64,000 nucleotides of DNA from assembly GCA_937980205.1 (NCBI GenBank), contig CALJKW010000030.1, positions 124,001-188,000 of the forward strand, read 5' to 3'. This stretch comes from an uncultured Myxococcales bacterium (GTDB lineage: Bacteria > Myxococcota > Myxococcia > Myxococcales > Myxococcaceae). This document shows, one piece after another, positions 59,284-64,000 of the stretch (the first letter of the stretch is position 1; each line of letters starts with the position of its first letter). The notes below the pieces were generated by a model. The model searched no databases. It saw only the letters and a list, made by a program, of their open reading frames with translations, and was not told the DNA's origin. Both the position numbers and the translations under genes were made by a program.

Positions 59284-60612
59284 CTACAGCACCGCCGCCA
59301 GCACCAGCGCGTACACCACGCCGACCGACTGGATGATGGTGAAGCCGACGATGCCGACGGGCAGGAAGTCGAAGAACCCGAAGGTGACGGGCCGGCCGCG
59401 TTCGTCCTTGAGCTGCGCGCGCTCGGTGAGGATCTGCGTCATCGGCCCCGAGGTCGCGGCGGTCAGCAGCAGCGAGCTGCCCGCGCACACCGAGAGCGCC
59501 AGGCCCACGTAGACCGCGCCCGCCGGCAGCCGCTGCGCCAGCGCCTCTGCCACGTCGAGCAGCGCGGCCATGCTGGGGCCCGCCGAGAACAGCCCGGTGA
59601 GCACACCCGCCGCGAGCAGGAACAGCACGAGCTGCATCGTCGCCGGGATCGGCAGCCCGGCCAGCCCCTTCCCCGCTGCCGTGAAGACGCCGCTCTGCCG
59701 CACCGCGGCCACCATCACGAACAGCGCGAGCAGGAACAGCACGGCCTCGACGTCGACCCGCTTGCGCACGACGTCTTCGCCGGTGCGTGGCCTCACGAGC
59801 AGCGCGGCGCCGACGCCGATCCACGCGATGAGCTCGGGCCCCACGCCGCTCGACGGCGGAACCAGGATCCACGCGGCCAGCATCGCCGCCAGGCAGCCTG
59901 CCGACGGGAGGAAGAGCTTCCAGTCGAGGCGCACGCGCCGGTACAGCCTCGCCATCACCGCGAGCGACAGGCGCGTCGACACCGGGTCTCGCACCACGTC
60001 CACGTCGGGCCGTACCTTCACGACGACCCAGCCGAGCAGCACCAGCAGCGCGAACGCCGTCGGCGGCGCCGCGGCGGCGAGATAGCCGGTGAAGGTCATC
60101 ACCCCGCGCCCGAGGAGCAAGATCGCGGGGAAGTCGCCGATCGGCGTCGCCGCGCCGCCCAGGTTGCAGGCCACCAGCATCGCTCCCAGCGTCCACGCGA
60201 CGTAGCGCTGCCCCACGCCGAGCAGCTTGAGCAGGATGAGCAGGATCGGCAGCACGAGCAGCAGCGCCGTGAGGTTGTTCACCAGGCCCGACGTCACGTA
60301 CATCGTCACGGTGAACAGCAGCATGATGCGCCGCGGCCTGCCGGCGCTGATGCGCGTCACGAGCGCGGCCATGACGCCGAAGACCCGCGTCGCCACGAAC
60401 AGCTCGGTGAGCAGCCCCAGCGAGACGAGGATGACCAGCACGTCCCACGGCACGTCCCCGAAGATGGCTCGGGTGGTCGCCACGCCGAGCACGCCGGCCA
60501 CCAGGCACGACAGCGCGGCTCCTCCCAGCACGACGAGCAGCCGCTGCCGAGGCAGCAGCGCCTGGGCCACCACCGTCACCGCGAGGATGAGCACCAGCAG
60601 CGCCGCCGCCAT
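59284..60612 (-). CDS. ArsB/NhaD-superfamily ion permease
   Basis: This 442-residue membrane protein has about eleven or twelve helices. The motifs GLVNNLTALLLVLPILLILL and NLGGAATPIGDFPAILLLG match the paired NNL/TPIGD signatures of NhaD, ArsB and related ion transporters. The substrate (Na/H, arsenite or an anion) cannot be assigned. Its ATG overlaps the stop of the 213-residue unknown protein, so it is the third gene of a small operon. Confidence 0.82.
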   Translation of the reverse strand: MAAALLVLILAVTVVAQALLPRQRLLVVLGGAALSCLVAGVLGVATTRAIFGDVPWDVLVILVSLGLLTELFVATRVFGVMAALVTRISAGRPRRIMLLFTVTMYVTSGLVNNLTALLLVLPILLILLKLLGVGQRYVAWTLGAMLVACNLGGAATPIGDFPAILLLGRGVMTFTGYLAAAAPPTAFALLVLLGWVVVKVRPDVDVVRDPVSTRLSLAVMARLYRRVRLDWKLFLPSAGCLAAMLAAWILVPPSSGVGPELIAWIGVGAALLVRPRTGEDVVRKRVDVEAVLFLLALFVMVAAVRQSGVFTAAGKGLAGLPIPATMQLVLFLLAAGVLTGLFSAGPSMAALLDVAEALAQRLPAGAVYVGLALSVCAGSSLLLTAATSGPMTQILTERAQLKDERGRPVTFGFFDFLPVGIVGFTIIQSVGVVYALVLAAVL

Positions 60613-61253
60613 CAGCCCCCCACCACGTGCGAGAACTCGGCGGCCGTCGTCTCGACGAGCCAGCGGGGGTACAGGTCCATCGGGCCGCCGAGCACCTCCC
60701 AGCCGATGAGGGTCCGGAACTGGGTGCGCACGTCGGTGCCGCTCACGCGCATCCACAGCGGGTCGACCCACGTCGCCTCGCCGCGCGTGCCGTAGAGAAA
60801 CGTGAGCAGCGCGCTCTTTCTGCCGGCGAAGCGCTGAAGCTCGCCGAGCTCCGTGGTCTCCAGCCGCCCGCCGTACCCTGCCGCGAGCCGCTCGTAGTCG
60901 GTCGCCAGGCCCGGCGTGCGCACCAGCACCGCGCGCGTGTCGCCGAGCTTCGGCACCAGCGCGTCGAGGCAATCGGCCTCGAGGCCCACGATGACGAGCT
61001 GTGCGGCCCCGGCGCAGGCGTCGAGCGTGGCCGACGCGTCGGACTCGGCGCGCCGCGAGCCGGCGAGCCACTGCCGGGCGACCGCCTCGAGCACCGCGTA
61101 CTCGAGGCCCAGCGTGGTCGCGAGCTCCTCGACCAGGGCGTCGCCGCCCTCTTCCGCCACCTCGCGGACGAACAGCCGCGCGGCGGTGAGCACTCCGAGC
61201 TCCGCGACCGCGACGCTGAAGGCCTCGTACACGGTCGCGGCGATGCGGCTCAC
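60612..61253 (-). CDS. Unknown protein coupled to the permease
   Basis: This 213-residue soluble protein starts VSRIAATVYEAFSVAVAELG and has a central alpha/beta region with AAQLVIVGLEADCLDALV, then YGGRLETTELGELQRF and a Trp-rich end. I recognise no family. GTG 61253 overlaps the stop of the upstream gene and its own stop overlaps the permease ATG. The three genes are therefore expressed together and it may regulate the permease or process its substrate. Confidence 0.68.
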   Translation of the reverse strand: MSRIAATVYEAFSVAVAELGVLTAARLFVREVAEEGGDALVEELATTLGLEYAVLEAVARQWLAGSRRAESDASATLDACAGAAQLVIVGLEADCLDALVPKLGDTRAVLVRTPGLATDYERLAAGYGGRLETTELGELQRFAGRKSALLTFLYGTRGEATWVDPLWMRVSGTDVRTQFRTLIGWEVLGGPMDLYPRWLVETTAAEFSHVVGG

Positions 61254-61729
61254 GCGGGGGGCTCCTTCGCGGCGAGCAGCGCCGAGAGAAGGCACACCAT
61301 GGCCGCGTTCGCGAGCGCGTGCTGGGGCGGGCCGTCGGTCAGGCACTCGATCATCGCCGTCTGCTCGGGAGAGCCGCGCGGCGCGAGCCGGTCGAGCACC
61401 TCGACGGGGAAGCCCAGCGGGTAGTTGCCTTCTTTCACCTCGCGCGCGAGGTGCGGCGGCAGGCGCATCGCGACCTCGACGCGCTCGCCCGCCGCGGGCG
61501 CCGCCGGTCGCTGACCGAGCGCCTCGCCGAGGAGCACGAGCAGCACCCAGTTCGCGCCGCGGTGGTGGGCGGGGCCCTCGTCGAGCAGGCAGCGGAGCAC
61601 GAACGCGCGGTCGGCGGCGTCGGGTACCCAGGGCGCGAGCAGGCGGTCGAGCCGGGCGCGGTCGACGAACTTCTGCAGGCCCGCAGCGGAGGCGCGGTGG
61701 TGGTGCGGGGGAGGCGGTGGTGGAGCCAT
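61250..61729 (-). CDS. Unknown protein with internal duplication
   Basis: This 159-residue protein has a Pro/His-rich N-terminus (MAPPPPPPHHHRASAAGLQK). Two similar segments follow, CLLDEGPAHHRGANWVLLVL and CLTDGPPQHALANAAMVCLL, which suggest an internal repeat of about 80 residues. No family is recognised. It is the first gene of the operon with the 213-residue protein and the permease. The His-rich start could bind metal, which would fit a metal or metalloid permease. Confidence 0.65.
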   Translation of the reverse strand: MAPPPPPPHHHRASAAGLQKFVDRARLDRLLAPWVPDAADRAFVLRCLLDEGPAHHRGANWVLLVLLGEALGQRPAAPAAGERVEVAMRLPPHLAREVKEGNYPLGFPVEVLDRLAPRGSPEQTAMIECLTDGPPQHALANAAMVCLLSALLAAKEPPA

Positions 61730-61786
61730 CGGACCGCCAGTGTAGATGGCCCAGCGTGAAACGGTGCCGTGAATGACGGCCCGAGG

Positions 61787-62992
61787 TCAGGCGGCGCGCA
61801 CGAGCACGTGCCGCTTCTTGCCGACGCTCAGCTTGAGCTGCTGACCGGCCTCGAGCTTCACGACGTGCTTCTCGTCTTCGACGACGGCGTCGTCGATGCG
61901 CACGCCCTTGCCGCGGACGAGCTTGCGCGCCTCGCTGTTGCTCTCGGCGAGGCCGACCTTCGCGACGAGCGCGAAGATCGCCAGACCTTCTTTGAGCTCC
62001 GGCACGATGTGCTGCGGCAGGCCTTCGGAGGTCATGCCCTGCTCGAAGGTCTGCTGGGCGGTGGCCGCGGCGGCTTCGGCGGCGGCGCGGCCGTGCAGCA
62101 GCGTCGTGGCCTCAGTGGCGAGCCGCTTCTTCGCCTCGTTGATCTCGGCGCCCTTGAGCGCAGCGAGCCGGTGGATCTCGTCCATCGGCAGCTCGGTGAA
62201 CAGCTTCAAGAAGCGCTCGACGTCGGCGTCCTCGGTGTTCCGCCAGTACTGCCAGTAGTCGTACGGCTTGAACTGGTTCTCGTTGAGCCAGACGGCGCCG
62301 TCGGCGGTCTTGCCCATCTTCGCGCCGGAGGAGGTCGTGATGAGCGCGGTGGTGAGCCCGAAGAGCTCTCGCTGATCGACTTTGCGCGCGAGCTCGATGC
62401 CGTTGACGATGTTGCCCCACTGGTCCGAGCCGCCCATCTGCAGCGTGCAGCCGTGGCGGCGCGAGAGCTCCAGGAAGTCGTAGGCCTGGAGGATCATGTA
62501 ATTGAACTCGAGGAACGTCAGCGGCTGCTCGCGCTCGAGGCGCAGCTTCACGCTGTCGAACGTCATCATCCGGTTGATGGTGAAGTGAGGCCCGTAGTCG
62601 CGAAGGAAGTCGATGTAGTTCAGCCGCTCGAGCCAGTCGGCGTTGTTCACCATCGTGAACGGCTCGGAGAGGAAGCGCGCGAAGACGGTGCGGATGCCCG
62701 CCATGTTCTCGGCGATCGTCTGCGGCGTGAGCAGCTGGCGCGACTTGTCCTTGCCGCTGGGGTCGCCGACCTTCGTGGTGCCTCCACCCATCAGCACGAT
62801 CGGCTTGTGCCCGAGCTTCTGCAGCCAGCGCAGCATCATGATGCTGACCAGCGAGCCGACGTGCAGCGACGGAGCCGTGCAGTCGTAGCCGACGTACGCC
62901 GTCACCGGGCCGGTGACCTTCGAGAGGCCTTCTGCATCGGTGCACTGATGCAGGTAGCCGCGCTCGGTCATGACCTGGAGGAACTCTTTCAT
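61787..62992 (-). CDS. tyrS: Tyrosyl-tRNA synthetase
   Basis: This 401-residue class I aminoacyl-tRNA synthetase has the HIGH-like motif PSLHVGSLVSIMM (about residue 44) and the KMSKS-like motif GAKMGKTADGAVW (about 228). Tyrosine-binding YVGYDCTA and NYMILQAYDFLEL follow the TyrZ-like (KMGKT) subgroup pattern. The C-terminal S4 domain (LVRGKGVRIDDAVVEDEKHV) binds tRNA. The start overlaps the stop of the 123-residue gene (ATGA). Confidence 0.96.
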   Translation of the reverse strand: MKEFLQVMTERGYLHQCTDAEGLSKVTGPVTAYVGYDCTAPSLHVGSLVSIMMLRWLQKLGHKPIVLMGGGTTKVGDPSGKDKSRQLLTPQTIAENMAGIRTVFARFLSEPFTMVNNADWLERLNYIDFLRDYGPHFTINRMMTFDSVKLRLEREQPLTFLEFNYMILQAYDFLELSRRHGCTLQMGGSDQWGNIVNGIELARKVDQRELFGLTTALITTSSGAKMGKTADGAVWLNENQFKPYDYWQYWRNTEDADVERFLKLFTELPMDEIHRLAALKGAEINEAKKRLATEATTLLHGRAAAEAAAATAQQTFEQGMTSEGLPQHIVPELKEGLAIFALVAKVGLAESNSEARKLVRGKGVRIDDAVVEDEKHVVKLEAGQQLKLSVGKKRHVLVRAA

Positions 62993-63360
62993 GGCGGCTC
63001 GACTAGCACCTCTTGCAGGGAGCCGGCAGCACCTTGCGGCAGCGCTCGGATGCGGTCGAACAGCGCGGTGGCGTGACCGCGGACGACGCAGTCGAGCGGG
63101 ATGACGAACCAGGCCTTGTTCCAGGAGACCAGAGCCGGGTTCAGCTTTCCGTCAGCGGAGACCGACCACCAGCCCCAGCCGCCGAGTGACATCACCAGCC
63201 GCGCCCAGGCGAAGGCGGCGTCGGCGACGTCGTCTCGGGTCGGGGTGCGAAGAGCCTCTTCGATTGCTGCGAGGTCGGCGAAGCGCGCTGCTGCTTTGTC
63301 GCAGAGGGTCTGCAGCTCCGCGTGGTGTTTTGAGGCCAGCGGTTTGCAGATGGGGCGCAC
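62989..63360 (-). CDS. Small protein of unknown function upstream of tyrS
   Basis: This 123-residue protein has a Trp-rich middle (FAWARLVMSLGGWGWWSVSA) and ends QGAAGSLQEVLVEPP. No family is recognised. It overlaps the tyrS start (ATGA), so the two are expressed together. The 160 bases between it and prfC (63361-63520) must hold the divergent promoters; no clear motif was found. Confidence 0.6.
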   Translation of the reverse strand: MRPICKPLASKHHAELQTLCDKAAARFADLAAIEEALRTPTRDDVADAAFAWARLVMSLGGWGWWSVSADGKLNPALVSWNKAWFVIPLDCVVRGHATALFDRIRALPQGAAGSLQEVLVEPP

Positions 63361-63520
63361 GCGCGTTGCGCATGATCTCGAATTGCTGCGGTCAGTCCAC
63401 GTCCTTTCGCCGTGCCCCGGCCCGGACCATCAGCGCTCAAACCACCCTCAGCCTCATCCTCAATCTCCGCCATCCCATTCGAGTACCACCCACCCCTGAC
63501 ATGCTAAGCGCGCCCACAAG

Positions 63521-64000
63521 ATGTCCTCCTCCGCAGAAATCGAACGCGAAGTCGCCCGCCGCCGCACCTTCGCCATCATCTCCCACCCCGACGCCGGCAA
63601 GACGACGCTCACCGAAAAGCTCCTGCTCTACGGCGGCGCCATCCACCTCGCCGGCAGCGTCAAAGCCCGCCGCGCCAGACGCCACGCCACCTCCGACTGG
63701 ATGGAGCTCGAGAAAGAGCGCGGCATCTCCGTCACCAGCTCCGTCCTCCAGTTCCCCTACCGCGGCCACGCGGTGAACCTGCTCGACACTCCGGGCCACC
63801 AGGACTTCAGCGAAGACACCTACCGCACGCTCGCCGCCGCCGACTCCGCCGTCATGCTCATCGACGCCGCCAAGGGCGTCGAGCCGCAGACCATCAAGCT
63901 GTTCAAGGTCTGCCGCATGCGCGGGATCCCCATCTTCACGTTCTGCAACAAGCTCGACCGCTACAGCCGCGAGCCGCTCGAGCTGATGGACGAGCTCGAG
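63521..64000 (+). CDS. prfC: Peptide chain release factor 3 (3' truncated by window edge)
   Basis: This is the first 160 codons of the RF3 GTPase, which frees RF1/RF2 from the ribosome after termination. G1 is AIISHPDAGKTTLTEKLLL. The RF3-specific segment AGSVKARRARRHATSDWMEL is followed by ERGISVTSSVLQFPYRG, G3 in LLDTPGHQDFSEDTYRTL and G4 in TFCNKLDR. ATG 63521 begins MSSSAEIEREVARRRTF. The frame is open to the last base. Confidence 0.96.
   Translation, partial: MSSSAEIEREVARRRTFAIISHPDAGKTTLTEKLLLYGGAIHLAGSVKARRARRHATSDWMELEKERGISVTSSVLQFPYRGHAVNLLDTPGHQDFSEDTYRTLAAADSAVMLIDAAKGVEPQTIKLFKVCRMRGIPIFTFCNKLDRYSREPLELMDELE

Overview
The window is very GC-rich DNA, packed with short-overlap operons. 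Many genes encode lipoproteins, HEAT or TPR repeat proteins, DUF4388 or FHA-GGDEF proteins, or an MXAN_5187-type protein. This points to a member of the Myxococcota (a deltaproteobacterial-type myxobacterium or close relative); the species cannot be named from the sequence. No rRNA, tRNA or CRISPR array was seen.

Layout. 1-7.7 kb (+): menaquinone operon menD(partial)-menH-menB-menA-[repeat]-menC-menE-DHNA-CoA thioesterase-polyprenyl diphosphate synthase-GbsR/MarR regulator. 7.7-13.7 kb (-): two small secreted proteins, a Cys-rich lipoprotein, an M48 protease lipoprotein, then a DsbA-like/DUF4388/truD operon. 13.8-17.1 kb (+): asparaginase, FHA-GGDEF diguanylate cyclase, a lipoprotein and two small basic proteins. 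17.2-23.7 kb: a degenerate GGDEF protein, two HEAT-repeat proteins, a DUF1460 amidase-like protein, a DUF2007-like protein and an MXAN_5187-type membrane protein. 23.75-24.41 kb: a four-helix-bundle (S23-type) gene enclosed by long inverted repeats, resembling an rRNA intervening sequence but placed between ordinary genes. 24.6-28.8 kb (+): a -24/-12 promoter, a 1243-residue sigma-54 activator and a lipoprotein. 28.8-29.5 kb: a Phd/VapC-type toxin-antitoxin pair. 29.5-36.3 kb (-): histidine kinase, solute-binding protein, FG-GAP protein and penicillin-binding protein 1A. 36.6-39.5 kb (-): an OmcA/MtrC-type decaheme cytochrome lipoprotein.

39.6-58.0 kb (-) is an 18-kb hydrogenase island. In order of transcription it holds hybO-hybA-hybB-hybC-hybD (a membrane-bound, quinone-linked [NiFe] hydrogenase and its protease), hoxF-hoxU-hoxY-hoxH-hoxW (a soluble NAD-linked [NiFe] hydrogenase and its protease), hypF-hypC-hypD-hypE, a 27-residue membrane peptide, a crotonase-family gene, hypA-hypB and a probable nickel permease. 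58.2-63.4 kb (-): TPR lipoprotein, ArsB/NhaD-type permease with two partner genes, tyrS and a small protein. The window ends in the start of prfC (+).

How the parts may work together (inference): the menaquinone made by the men operon would accept electrons from the Hyb enzyme through HybB. The Hox enzyme would exchange electrons between H2 and NAD(H). The decaheme cytochrome next door would allow electron transfer at the cell surface. The window is also rich in short palindromic repeats of at least four families. Several of them sit exactly at operon junctions or extend or invade reading frames.
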